From Pseudoprimorskyibacter insulae (GTDB lineage Bacteria > Pseudomonadota > Alphaproteobacteria > Rhodobacterales > Rhodobacteraceae), in the NCBI RefSeq assembly GCF_900302505.1, contig NZ_OMOJ01000001.1, forward strand, positions 744,001 through 808,000: a DNA stretch of 64,000 bases, in the 5' to 3' direction. Position numbers and translations under genes: made by a program. The notes under the pieces were generated by a model that was not told the DNA's origin, did not search any database, and saw nothing but the letters and a program-made list of their open reading frames with translations. Position 1 is the first letter of the stretch, and every line of letters starts with the position of its first letter. Of the stretch, positions 45,411 to 53,672 are shown one piece after another.

Positions 45411-46835
45411 TTAGGCCAGCAGGTCGAAGCTCGTCCCGCTTGCCTGCACCCAGATCTGCCCCTGCGCGGCACCATCTACAAGCGCCCAGAGGATCTGACC
45501 GCTGGGACTATGGGTGACAAAGGCCTCAGCCACGGTGCCTCCTGCGCCTGAGGTGGTGGCGGTTTGGACGATGAAATCTGCGGTCGTGGCGGTGCTGCCG
45601 AACATCAGCATATCGCCCTCGGACGCATCGTAATCCTGCACCCAATCCGTGCCATGTCCTTCAGCGCCGGTGTGGAAAAACCGATCCGCGCCCGCGCCGC
45701 CATTCAGCCGGTCAAAGCCGAAGCCTCCGTTCAGGAAATCATCGCCGCCCCCGCCGAACAGAACGTCGCCCATCGCGTTGCCTGACAGCTCATCATCATC
45801 CGCGCCGCCGATCAGTGTATCCGCCCCGAACCCGCCGATCAGCGTGTCGTTCCCGGCATCCCCCCGCAGCTCATCATTGCCATAGCCGCCATCAAGGCTG
45901 TCGTTGCCCGCGCCGCCAAACAGGCGGTCGGCCAGATCGCCCGCAGCATCGCCCTGCCGCGCGCCAAAGATGACATCATCGCCATCACCACCGATCAGCG
46001 TATCGAGGCCAAGACCACCTTCGAGCGTATCTGCCCCGTCGTCGCCTGCGAGCCGGTCGCCAAAATCACTGCCGATGATGTGATCGTCGCCCGTCAGCCC
46101 ATCTGTCTCGATCCGATACAGGCTCGCCGCGCCGTCGATTGTATCGGCATCGCTGCTGCCTGCGAAGGCGTAAGTTCCGCCGACAATCCAACCGTAGTCC
46201 TCAATTAAGGTTTGACGGGCGTCAATGTTGGAATAGAGCACTCCATTTGCGCCTAAACTCAGCCCGGTAGGAATCTGCGTCTCGCCTTCATCCAACCGCG
46301 CCCACCCCTCAAGCGTGGCGTCATAGTTGGCCAAACTCATACCTGAGTCACTGAAGATGCCACCAAGAGACCGAGCAGAAGAAATATCCCATGCGCCAAG
46401 GTTTTGATCAAAGGCTTCTGCTTCGAAGAACATGGACTGGAACAACTCTACACTGCTCACATCCCAGTTTGAAATATCTTGATTGAACACAGCAGCACGA
46501 GAAAACATGCTATCCATTCGCGTGACTTGGCTTGTATCCCAGCCGCCAATGTCCTGATCAAATGCACTGGTTAATCGAAACATGCCAGCCATGCTCGTGA
46601 CGTTGCTCGTATCCCAGCCGCTGATATCCAAGTTGAATGGGTTCAAATATGGCGGCAAAGCGGGATTATTATTCAGCGTGCCTGAAAAGGTTCGAACCAT
46701 CGCAGTTACTGCGCTTGTGTCCCAATCCACGACTTCCGCTGTAAAGGGATTGTATGGCTCGCCTGGGTATGGAACGGAAACCGCAGATAAGGCGAAATAG
46801 CTGTTTAGGTTTGTGGAGGGCGCAGGGATGGTCAT
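45411..46835 (-). CDS. RTX protein J (474 aa) with BspA-like repeats
   Basis: The head carries four or five repeats of about 24 residues of the BspA/DUF285 type: DISGWDTSNVTSMAGMF, DIGGWDTSQVTRMDSMF, DISNWDVSSVELFQSMF, NLGAWDISSARSLGGIF. This leucine-rich-repeat-like unit is known from surface proteins. A spacer (YDATLEGWARL ... GWIVGGTYAF) and the RTX module follow, ending TSFDLLA. The head is poorer in G+C (28, 25 and 32 of 60 in three lines) than the tail (38 of 60), suggesting separate origins. It is cut off from the other nine by frmA-fghA. Confidence 0.92.
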   Translation of the reverse strand: MTIPAPSTNLNSYFALSAVSVPYPGEPYNPFTAEVVDWDTSAVTAMVRTFSGTLNNNPALPPYLNPFNLDISGWDTSNVTSMAGMFRLTSAFDQDIGGWDTSQVTRMDSMFSRAAVFNQDISNWDVSSVELFQSMFFEAEAFDQNLGAWDISSARSLGGIFSDSGMSLANYDATLEGWARLDEGETQIPTGLSLGANGVLYSNIDARQTLIEDYGWIVGGTYAFAGSSDADTIDGAASLYRIETDGLTGDDHIIGSDFGDRLAGDDGADTLEGGLGLDTLIGGDGDDVIFGARQGDAAGDLADRLFGGAGNDSLDGGYGNDELRGDAGNDTLIGGFGADTLIGGADDDELSGNAMGDVLFGGGGDDFLNGGFGFDRLNGGAGADRFFHTGAEGHGTDWVQDYDASEGDMLMFGSTATTADFIVQTATTSGAGGTVAEAFVTHSPSGQILWALVDGAAQGQIWVQASGTSFDLLA

Positions 46836-46906
46836 AACGAACTCTTTACGTCTTTAGGGCAGCATCGCCTGAATGAATGGTCTCAAATCAATTGCGGCGT
46901 GGATCG

Positions 46907-46938
46907 CCAAAAGGAAAAGGGCGCACAGGGCGCCCTTT
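46907..46938 (-). terminator. Terminator of the Frc-type sugar ABC operon
   Basis: Perfect 9-bp stem AAAGGGCGC / GCGCCCTTT (46916-46924 and 46930-46938) with a 5-base loop. On the minus strand it is followed by TTCCTTTTGG. It lies about 55 bases after the ATPase stop. Confidence 0.75.
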
Positions 46939-46992
46939 GTGACTTGCTGCTGGGATCAGCTTATGCGTGTGCGCCCCAAGGGGCAAGGCGTG

Positions 46993-47760
46993 CTAGGCCG
47001 CCTCTGGCTCAATCGCGCCGGTCATCAGCCCTACGGCGTCCGACATCGTATGCTCTTTGGGGTCGATCACACACAGGCGGCGGCCCAAGCGGTGCACGTG
47101 GATGCGGTCGGCCACTTCGAACACATGGGGCATGTTGTGGCTGATCAGGATGATCGGAATGCCGCGCGATTTCACGTCCTGGATCAGTTCCAGCACCTTG
47201 CGGCTTTCCTTCACGCCAAGCGCGGCGGTCGGTTCATCCAGGATGATCACCTTCGATCCAAAGGCCGCCGCACGCGCCACCGCCACCCCCTGACGCTGAC
47301 CGCCCGACAAGGTCTCCACCGCCTGATTGATGTTCTGGATCGTCATCAGTCCCAGCTCATTCAGCTTTTCGCGGGCGATACGCTCCATTTCGGGCCGGTC
47401 AAGTTTGCGGAACAGCTTGCCCGCAAGACCGGGTTTGCGGATTTCGCGGCCCATGAACATATTGTCGGCAATCGACAGGGCAGGGGACATGGCGAGCGTT
47501 TGATAGACGGTTTCAATCCCGGCCTCGCGCGCTTCAATCGGGGATTGGAAGCGCACGGGGGCACCCTCAAGCTCGATCTTGCCCTCATCGGGAACGACCG
47601 CGCCAGAAATGGCCTTGATCAAGGTGGATTTGCCCGCGCCGTTGTCGCCAATCACGGCGAGGATTTCGCCCGGCATCAGGTCAAAGTCGCAACGGTCCAG
47701 CGCGGTGACTTTACCATAGCGCTTGGTCAGTCCACGGGCTGTCAGGACGGGTTGTGTCAT
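46993..47760 (-). CDS. frcA: Sugar ABC transporter ATPase (FrcA-like)
   Basis: A 255-residue single-domain ABC ATPase starting at ATG 47760, which overlaps the permease stop by ATGA. Walker A is GDNGAGKST, the signature LSGGQRQGVAVARA and Walker B VIILDEPTAALG. Most ribose-type importers use a double-domain ATPase; a single-domain version with these partners is the Frc (fructose/mannose/ribose) type known in rhizobia. Substrate is inferred from family resemblance only. Confidence 0.85.
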   Translation of the reverse strand: MTQPVLTARGLTKRYGKVTALDRCDFDLMPGEILAVIGDNGAGKSTLIKAISGAVVPDEGKIELEGAPVRFQSPIEAREAGIETVYQTLAMSPALSIADNMFMGREIRKPGLAGKLFRKLDRPEMERIAREKLNELGLMTIQNINQAVETLSGGQRQGVAVARAAAFGSKVIILDEPTAALGVKESRKVLELIQDVKSRGIPIILISHNMPHVFEVADRIHVHRLGRRLCVIDPKEHTMSDAVGLMTGAIEPEAA

Positions 47761-48824
47761 GCCGATACCTTTCTGATCCACTGGTCCACGGCCACGGCGG
47801 CAATGATCAGCACGCCGATAAGCAGGAACGTCCATTGCGGGTTGGCCCCAGCCATGCGCAGGCCCAATTCGAACACGCCCACGATCATCGCGCCAAAGAA
47901 AGACCCGACGATGGATCCGCGCCCGCCGAACAAGGAAATGCCGCCAATCACAACCGCCGTAATGGCCTGAATATTGCCGATCACGCCGGTGGTGGCCGAG
48001 GGCGAGACAGAGCCAAAGCGCCCGATCATCACCCAGCCCGCCAGCGCGCAGATAAAGCCGACGACCATGTAGACCGACATCAGGGTCTTGTGCACATCGA
48101 CGCCCGCCAATTCGGCGGCGTCCGGGTCATCGCCCACGGCGTAAACGTGACGCCCCCAAGCGGTCGAGCGCAGCACATAGGCCAGAATGGCGACCAGCAG
48201 CAGCATCAACACGACGCCAAGTGTAAAGGTGGCCCCGCCCAATTTGAGCTTGTTGCCAAGGAATTGCAGGAAGGGGGCCTGCGCCTCGATGTCTTGGGAC
48301 CGGATGGTTTCGTTGGCCGAATAAAGGTAGTTCGCCGCCAGCACGATCTGCCACATGCCCAGCGTCACGATAAACGGCGGCAGCTTGACCCGGCTGACCA
48401 GCCAGCCGTTGATCGCACCGATCATGGTGCCAAAGGCCAGTCCGAAGGCCACCGCAAAGAACGGCGGAACCCCGTAGCGGAAGGTGACTTGCCCCATCAC
48501 GACCGAACAAAGCACGGCGATGGCGCCAACGCTAAGGTCGATGCCCGCAGTCAGGATGATAAGCGACTGTGCCGCGGCCAAAACACCAACGATCTGAACC
48601 TGTTGCAGGATCAGCGTCAAGGCAAAGGGTGAAAAGAATTTGCTGCCCAGCACCAGACCGAACACGATGATCGCCGCGACCAGCACGATCAGCGGGACAA
48701 GGGCCGGGGTGGTGTGCAGGGCGTGGTGAAAGCGGCCAATCAGCCCCTTTTTTTCATCGTCAAACTTGGCCACGTCTTGCGACGCGCCTGCGGTGACGGC
48801 TTCGTAATTGTCCGGTGCGGACAT
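47757..48824 (-). CDS. frcC: Sugar ABC transporter permease (FrcC-like)
   Basis: A 355-residue permease of the ribose/xylose (BPD_transp_2) family, starting at ATG 48824 after GGAGGGG; a longer open frame to 48899 is not needed. The hallmark LIILTAGIDLSVGAIAVLCS is present, then AWGRHVYAVGDDPDAAELAG and FGGRGSIVGSFFGAMIVGV. A cytoplasmic N-terminus of about 50 residues precedes the first membrane segment. It works with the ATPase and binding protein on either side. Confidence 0.88.
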   Translation of the reverse strand: MSAPDNYEAVTAGASQDVAKFDDEKKGLIGRFHHALHTTPALVPLIVLVAAIIVFGLVLGSKFFSPFALTLILQQVQIVGVLAAAQSLIILTAGIDLSVGAIAVLCSVVMGQVTFRYGVPPFFAVAFGLAFGTMIGAINGWLVSRVKLPPFIVTLGMWQIVLAANYLYSANETIRSQDIEAQAPFLQFLGNKLKLGGATFTLGVVLMLLLVAILAYVLRSTAWGRHVYAVGDDPDAAELAGVDVHKTLMSVYMVVGFICALAGWVMIGRFGSVSPSATTGVIGNIQAITAVVIGGISLFGGRGSIVGSFFGAMIVGVFELGLRMAGANPQWTFLLIGVLIIAAVAVDQWIRKVSA

Positions 48825-48870
48825 AGGCCCCTCCTTCATGTGCGGGCTGTGCGGTGCCCGGAAAAGAAAA

Positions 48871-48893
48871 GGGGGCGGGCCAAGGCCGCCCCC
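48871..48893 (-). terminator. Attenuator-like hairpin between frcB and frcC
   Basis: 8-bp stem GGGGGCGG / CCGCCCCC with a 7-base loop, followed on the minus strand by TTTTCTTTTCC. It looks like a partial terminator that lets the binding protein be made in excess over permease and ATPase. Confidence 0.65.
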
Positions 48894-48922
48894 AATCATG
48901 CTCGTTCTGTTTAGTGGTTAAA

Positions 48923-49945
48923 TCAACCCCAGCAGAGGTTCTTGCCTTCTTCGATCGAGATCGACTCGACGCCATCGGCGGGCTCACCGGTCACAAGTGC
49001 GACGCCGGTGTCAAAGAATGCCTTGCCTTCCGATGCGGCCGGCTTGGTGCCGTCCTTGGCGAATGCGGCGATGGCTTCGATGCCCTTGGAGGCCATCAGC
49101 AGCGGATACTGCTGCGAGGTCGCGCCGATCACACCGGCTTCGACGTTGGCAACGCCGGGGCAGCCGCCGTCAACAGACACGATCAGCACGTCGTTTTCAC
49201 GGCCAACCGATTTCAGCGCTTCATAGGCACCAGCTGCGGCAGGTTCGTTGATGGTGTACACCACGTTCACCGAGGGGTCTTTGGCCAGAAGGTTTTCCAT
49301 CGCCTTACGGCCACCTTCTTCATTGCCCTGCGTTACGTCGTTGCCAACGATACGGGCGTCGGTTTCATCGCCCCACTTGTTCGGGTCGCCCAGATCGATG
49401 CCAAAGCCCTGCAGGAAGCCCTGATCGCGCAGAACGCCAACGGTCGGCTGCGATACATCGAGGTCAAGCATGGCGATCTTGGCATCGGCTGCGGCGTCGC
49501 CCAGCTTGGCGGCGGCCCATTTGCCAATCAGCTCACCGGCCAGGAAGTTGTCGGTGGCGAAGGTCATGTCGGCAGCGTCCATCGGCTCCAGCGGGGTGTC
49601 CAGCGCGATGACCAGAATGCCTGCGTCGCGGGCTTGCTGAACGGCAGGAACAATGGCCGAGGTCGAAGAAGCGGTCAGCAGGATGCCGCTTACGCCATTG
49701 GCGATGCAGGTTTCAATGGCTGCGACTTGCGAGTCGTTGTCGCCGTCGACCTTGCCTGCATAGGAATTGAGGGTGATGCCCATTTCTTCGGCCTTGGCGG
49801 CAGCGCCTTCGCGCATCTTGACGAAGAAGGGGTTGGTGTCGGTTTTTGTAATCAGGCAAGCGCTGACAGACGAATGGCTGCCCGCAAAGGCGGCGCTGCT
49901 CAGTGCGACCAGCGATACGGCGGTGGCGGCTACGAGTTTGTGCAT
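48923..49945 (-). CDS. frcB: Sugar ABC transporter substrate-binding protein (FrcB-like)
   Basis: A 340-residue periplasmic binding protein of the ribose-binding (peripla_BP_4) family. It has a signal peptide of about 21 residues (cut after SSAAFA). The mature start [20 protein letters not shown] and the later [20 protein letters not shown] resemble FrcB of rhizobia. GGAGG precedes the start. It is first in the operon and divergent from a ROK regulator, with a 21-bp palindrome between them. Confidence 0.87.
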   Translation of the reverse strand: MHKLVAATAVSLVALSSAAFAGSHSSVSACLITKTDTNPFFVKMREGAAAKAEEMGITLNSYAGKVDGDNDSQVAAIETCIANGVSGILLTASSTSAIVPAVQQARDAGILVIALDTPLEPMDAADMTFATDNFLAGELIGKWAAAKLGDAAADAKIAMLDLDVSQPTVGVLRDQGFLQGFGIDLGDPNKWGDETDARIVGNDVTQGNEEGGRKAMENLLAKDPSVNVVYTINEPAAAGAYEALKSVGRENDVLIVSVDGGCPGVANVEAGVIGATSQQYPLLMASKGIEAIAAFAKDGTKPAASEGKAFFDTGVALVTGEPADGVESISIEEGKNLCWG

Positions 49946-50023
49946 GGTTTCCTCCCTAAAGCACCCGGTGCGATTTGCACGGCGTGCATAAGGATTGACC
50001 CGACTCGGGGCGGGCTGTCAATA

Positions 50024-50044
50024 AATAAATCACGTTGATTTATT
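50024..50044. promoter_or_regulatory. Candidate ROK repressor operator
   Basis: Perfect 9-3-9 inverted repeat: AATAAATCA, CGT, TGATTTATT. It stands in the AT-rich gap between the sugar ABC operon and the ROK regulator, 79 bases from frcB and 57 from the regulator. Size, symmetry and place suit a ROK dimer controlling both sides. Confidence 0.75.
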
Positions 50045-50100
50045 AATGTGGCTGTGCAAGCGTGACCCAATCGTATAGCGGAGGCGCAGGAGGGCGTTTC

Positions 50101-51306
50101 GTGGACACAGACGACGATCTTGCCAGACAGCCAAAACCGTCACCGACCGCAGTGACGTCTTCAAAGCTGCGCAACCATAACGAACGTGCCTTCCTGACAT
50201 CCCTTCGGACTCAAGGGCCGTTGTCGGGTGCCGAGCTGGCAAAAGCGATTGGCGTGTCGGCGCAGACGGCGTCGGTTCTGACCCGTGCGCTTGAGGCGGA
50301 AAACCTGATCGTCAAAGAGGCTCCGGTCAAAGGTAAGGTTGGCAAGCCGCAGGTGCCGATTGCCCTCAATCCCGATGGCGCATTCGCGCTAGGGTTGCGT
50401 TTTGGGCGGCGCGGAGCAGACCTGATTCTGCTTGATCTGCTGGGCCAGCCAAGGGCACGGTTCGATGTGTCCTACCGCTATCCATCGCCCAAGCGGCTTG
50501 AAGCGTTCGTGCGCGATGGGCTGCGCATGGTGGCGGATGTGATCGGGCCGGAAAAGGCCGCACGGATCACCGGGATTGGTGTGGGCGCACCGTTTGAACT
50601 TTGGAATTGGATCGACGCTTTGGGCGCATCCCGGCAAGAGGCCGAGGCGTGGCGCGGCTATTCGTTTGAAACCGCCTTTGCCGAATTCACCGACCTGCCG
50701 GTCTTCGTGGCCAATGACATCAACATGGCCTGCAACGGAGAGCTTCTGTTCGGGGTCGGGGCCACGCTATCGGACTTTGGCTATCTCTATGTCGGCAGCT
50801 TCGTCGGCGGCGGGTTGGTTCTGAATGGTCAGGTGTTCCAAGGCGCGCGCGGCAACGCGGGGGCCTTTGGGTCAATCCCGATTGGCGACGTGGCGCGGCC
50901 CGAACATCAGTTGATCCACCAAGCTTCGACCTACCGGCTAGAGCGGCTTTTGTCAGACAATATGAACCGCGATGTGAACCTGCGCGAAGATCCGAACGGC
51001 TGGAACGGCTGCGCCGAAACGGTGGAAGGCTGGATTGCGGACACCGCGCAGGCCTTGGCGATTGCATCGGTGTCGGTTTGCGCCATTCTTGATTTGCCGG
51101 CGGTGGTCATTGATGGCGGCTTGCCGCCCGCAGTGCGCACGCGTCTGGTTCTGGCAACGCGTGCGGCCGTGGCGCGGATCGATCGGCAGGGCATTTACGA
51201 TTTTGAGATCATCGAAGGTATCCTTGGCCGCGAAGCCGGTGCCTTGGGCGCGGCCTTTCAGCCGCTTTTGTCGGCGCATTTCCTTGAAGGCAGCGCCCTG
51301 AGGTAG
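50101..51306 (+). CDS. ROK family transcriptional regulator
   Basis: I choose GTG 50101, 7 bases after AGGAGG, giving 401 residues; an in-frame GTG at 50062 lacks a site. The N-terminal MarR-like helix-turn-helix (LSGAELAKAIGVSAQTASVL) is followed by the sugar-kinase-like ROK domain (GVGAPFELWNWID; GGGLVLNGQVFQGARGNAGA). The cysteine zinc motif of many ROK proteins is mostly absent; only NGCAE remains. It probably represses the divergent sugar ABC operon and responds to sugar. Rhizobial frc operons have a similar regulator. Confidence 0.88.
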   Translation: MDTDDDLARQPKPSPTAVTSSKLRNHNERAFLTSLRTQGPLSGAELAKAIGVSAQTASVLTRALEAENLIVKEAPVKGKVGKPQVPIALNPDGAFALGLRFGRRGADLILLDLLGQPRARFDVSYRYPSPKRLEAFVRDGLRMVADVIGPEKAARITGIGVGAPFELWNWIDALGASRQEAEAWRGYSFETAFAEFTDLPVFVANDINMACNGELLFGVGATLSDFGYLYVGSFVGGGLVLNGQVFQGARGNAGAFGSIPIGDVARPEHQLIHQASTYRLERLLSDNMNRDVNLREDPNGWNGCAETVEGWIADTAQALAIASVSVCAILDLPAVVIDGGLPPAVRTRLVLATRAAVARIDRQGIYDFEIIEGILGREAGALGAAFQPLLSAHFLEGSALR

Positions 51307-51376
51307 CGACTTGGCGCAGGGTTGCATCAAAAGCGGCTGCGGCCTAAGCCCGTGACAGGTTGGCCATGGGTGCGAA

Positions 51377-52603
51377 ATGATCCTGTACCGCGTTCTGATA
51401 TCCGTGTTTGCGCTAGTTCTGGCGATCAAGCTGCTAGTCCGGCGCGATGGGGCGGGGCTGCGGGCGCGGTTTGGGCGTATGCGGCCTGCCAGTGACACCC
51501 CTTATATATGGCTGCATGCCGCGTCGAACGGTGAATTGATGTCGCTTCGGGCGGTCATCGATGGGCTGTTGGCGCGGGATAAAAATGCCCGGCTGCTGAT
51601 CACCTGCAATTCGCAGACTGGTGTTGCCTTGGCCCAAAGCTGGGGGCAGGGGCGCATTCAGGCCGAACTTGCGCCGCTGGACCTGCGATGGTGCGTGCGC
51701 AACGTGCATCAACGGTTTCGCGTGACGGCCCATTTGACTGTCGAGTCCGAGATTTGGCCCAACCGGATGCTGACCTGCAACGGGCCGGTTGTCGTGGTGG
51801 GCGGGCGTTTGTCTGATGGCACGCTGAAAGGGTTCCGCTGGCTGGGCGGCTTTGGCCGCCGGGCGATGGGGCGCATTGCGTTGCTGAGTGCGCAAGACCC
51901 CAAGTCTGAGGCGAATTTTCTGGCCGCCGGTGTTCGGCCTTCGGCATTGGCCCCGCAATTTGATCTTAAAGCCCAGTATCAGCCGCCTTTGGATATGGTG
52001 CCGGATGCCGCGCTAAAGGCGGCATTTGATCGGGCACAAACTTGGCTGGCCGCCTCAACCCACCCCGGCGAAGAGGAAATCATCGCCGAGGCGCATCGCG
52101 CCTATCTGGCCCAAAATCCCGCCGCGCAACTGATCCTAGCCCCCCGCCATGCCCGGCGCGGCGATGAGGTGGCGGCGCTTCTGCGCAAGGCCGGGTTTGC
52201 AGTGGCGCAGCGCAGCAAAGGCGATGCCCCGCAGCAGGGCGCGGTCTATCTGGTCGACACTATGGGCGAAATGCCGCTGTGGTATGCTTTGGCGGGCCGC
52301 GTGTTTATGGGCGGATCTTTCGTTCCGGTCGGTGGGCACACCCCGTATGAGCCAGCCTATTTCGCCCAAGCCATTCTGCATGGCCCCGATACCAGCAATC
52401 AGGCGGCGGCCTATGCGGCGCTCCACAAGGCCAATGCGGCGGTGTGCGTCAAGGATTCCAAGGAACTTGCCGAAGCGTTGCTTGGGTTGCAGGCCCCCGA
52501 AAAACAGCGAATGACTGGAATTTGTGCAAACAAGGCGATATCTGCAACGCATTCAGCAAATGAATTGCTTGTCACGCTTGATGCAATTCTTCCGAAACGA
52601 TAA
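51377..52603 (+). CDS. waaA: 3-deoxy-D-manno-octulosonic acid (Kdo) transferase
   Basis: A 408-residue GT-B glycosyltransferase of the KdtA/WaaA family. An N-terminal membrane anchor (MILYRVLISVFALVLAIKLL) is followed by the acceptor domain with catalytic Glu in WLHAASNGELMS and VESEIWPNRML. The donor domain has LAPRHARRGDEVAALLRKAG and MGGSFVPVGGHTPYEPAYFA. It adds Kdo to lipid A precursor on the inner membrane. The conserved HAVSVGE is HAASNGE here, keeping the Glu. Confidence 0.92.
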   Translation: MILYRVLISVFALVLAIKLLVRRDGAGLRARFGRMRPASDTPYIWLHAASNGELMSLRAVIDGLLARDKNARLLITCNSQTGVALAQSWGQGRIQAELAPLDLRWCVRNVHQRFRVTAHLTVESEIWPNRMLTCNGPVVVVGGRLSDGTLKGFRWLGGFGRRAMGRIALLSAQDPKSEANFLAAGVRPSALAPQFDLKAQYQPPLDMVPDAALKAAFDRAQTWLAASTHPGEEEIIAEAHRAYLAQNPAAQLILAPRHARRGDEVAALLRKAGFAVAQRSKGDAPQQGAVYLVDTMGEMPLWYALAGRVFMGGSFVPVGGHTPYEPAYFAQAILHGPDTSNQAAAYAALHKANAAVCVKDSKELAEALLGLQAPEKQRMTGICANKAISATHSANELLVTLDAILPKR

Positions 52604-52691
52604 GCGGTTTCAACGTTTCGTCGTAGGAGGGCGCGTACACTAGACCCGCGTGCCGAATCCAACATAATCCCCGTTTCAACAGTAAAGCCCC

Positions 52692-53165
52692 ATGTCAGAC
52701 CTGAGCCCGCTCGAAATGCCAAACGATATCGAAAGCACCGCGCCCTTGCACAAGCAGGTTGCAGCTCTGTGCTATCGCATTCGCAATGGTCGGGTGCAGA
52801 TCTTGATGCTGACCAGCCGCGATACCGGGCGTTGGATTGTTCCAAAAGGCTGGCCACATGACGGCCTGACCTATGCCGAAGGCGCGGCCCGTGAAGCTTG
52901 GGAAGAGGCCGGCGTCGAAGGGCGCGTCGATGTGGCCCCCATCGGGTGCTACAGCTATATGAAGCTGCGCGACAAGGCACCGGATTTGCCCTGCCATGTG
53001 GATTTGTTCCCGCTAAAAGTCAGCCGTTTGGTCAAGAAATTCCCCGAAGCGGGCGAACGCCGTTTGAAATGGATGGGCCGAAAAAAGGCAGCGAAATCCG
53101 TGCGTGAAGCCGATCTGGCGGCGCTTTTGCGCAATTTCGATCCCAAAGGGAACAAGCGCGTCTGA
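52692..53165 (+). CDS. Nudix hydrolase
   Basis: A 157-residue Nudix protein. The Nudix box reads KGWPHDGLTYAEGAAREAWE then EAGVEG. The REAWEE core that binds metal is intact, while the first Glu of the consensus is Leu, as in some diphosphoinositol-polyphosphate-type members whose box begins PKGW. Its substrate is probably a nucleoside or inositol diphosphate derivative, not determined. It stands alone between waaA and the DUF1178 gene. Confidence 0.88.
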   Translation: MSDLSPLEMPNDIESTAPLHKQVAALCYRIRNGRVQILMLTSRDTGRWIVPKGWPHDGLTYAEGAAREAWEEAGVEGRVDVAPIGCYSYMKLRDKAPDLPCHVDLFPLKVSRLVKKFPEAGERRLKWMGRKKAAKSVREADLAALLRNFDPKGNKRV

Positions 53166-53223
53166 TCCTTGATCTCGGGGAACAAAGCAGTAGATACTGG
53201 GCTGTCTCATCTTGGGCTTTGGA

Positions 53224-53658
53224 ATGATCCAGTATTCGCTGAAATGTAGCAACGACCACCAGTTCGACAGTTGGTTTCAATCGGCCTCGGCTTTTGACAA
53301 GCTGGCCGGTGCGGGCATGGTGGAATGTTCCGTTTGCGGATCGTCCAAGGTGGAAAAGGCGATCATGTCGCCGCGTCTCAATCAAACTGGAAACACGCCA
53401 GCCCCCAAGCCGCAGGCCCAGTTGTCTGAACCCAGCGGAGACTATGAACAGGCGGTTGCCAAGCTGAAATCCGAGGTCGAAAAGAACTCGGACTATGTGG
53501 GCAATGATTTCGTCCGGCAGGCGCGGGCAATGCATGACGGCGAACAGCCGCAGCGTGCCATTCACGGCGAAGCGCGCGGGGATGAGGCGCGTAAACTGCT
53601 GGAGGATGGCGTTCCGGTTATGCCGCTGCCCTTTACGCCGACCCGAAAAACCAACTGA
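53224..53658 (+). CDS. DUF1178 family protein
   Basis: A 144-residue protein starting at ATG 53224. The N-terminus MIQYSLKCSNDHQFDSWFQS and the Cys pair ECSVCGSSKVEKAIMSP form a likely zinc ribbon with the first Cys. It is followed by a flexible middle and a C-terminal part ending GVPVMPLPFTPTRKTN, typical of the family. Function unknown. Fifteen bases before the SDR gene. Confidence 0.88.
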   Translation: MIQYSLKCSNDHQFDSWFQSASAFDKLAGAGMVECSVCGSSKVEKAIMSPRLNQTGNTPAPKPQAQLSEPSGDYEQAVAKLKSEVEKNSDYVGNDFVRQARAMHDGEQPQRAIHGEARGDEARKLLEDGVPVMPLPFTPTRKTN

Positions 53659-53672
53659 CTTAAGGTATCCCG

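Larger units (their letters stand above)
23768..45985 (-). repeat. Ten-copy C-terminal RTX/secretion module
   Basis: A module of about 190 residues is shared by all ten RTX genes. Approximate extents: 23768-24331, 25026-25592, 27221-27799, 29498-30066, 31666-32226, 34769-35336, 36704-37263, 38618-39186, 40520-41086 and 45411-45980. Order within it: DDFIFGG, a variable 4-9 residue hinge, D(L/I)RD, five or so nonapeptide repeats, FGFDR(V/L)NG, GHG(S/T)DW(I/V)QDY, LLWAL(V/I)DG and the terminal DLLA. The DNA copies are direct repeats and therefore substrates for recombination. Confidence 0.9.

Noticed and set aside
23768-46835. RTX proteins as cytolysins (hemolysins)
   Set aside because: No pore-forming hydrophobic domain, no acylation site or HlyC-type acyltransferase is evident; only the calcium repeats and tail are shared with the toxins.
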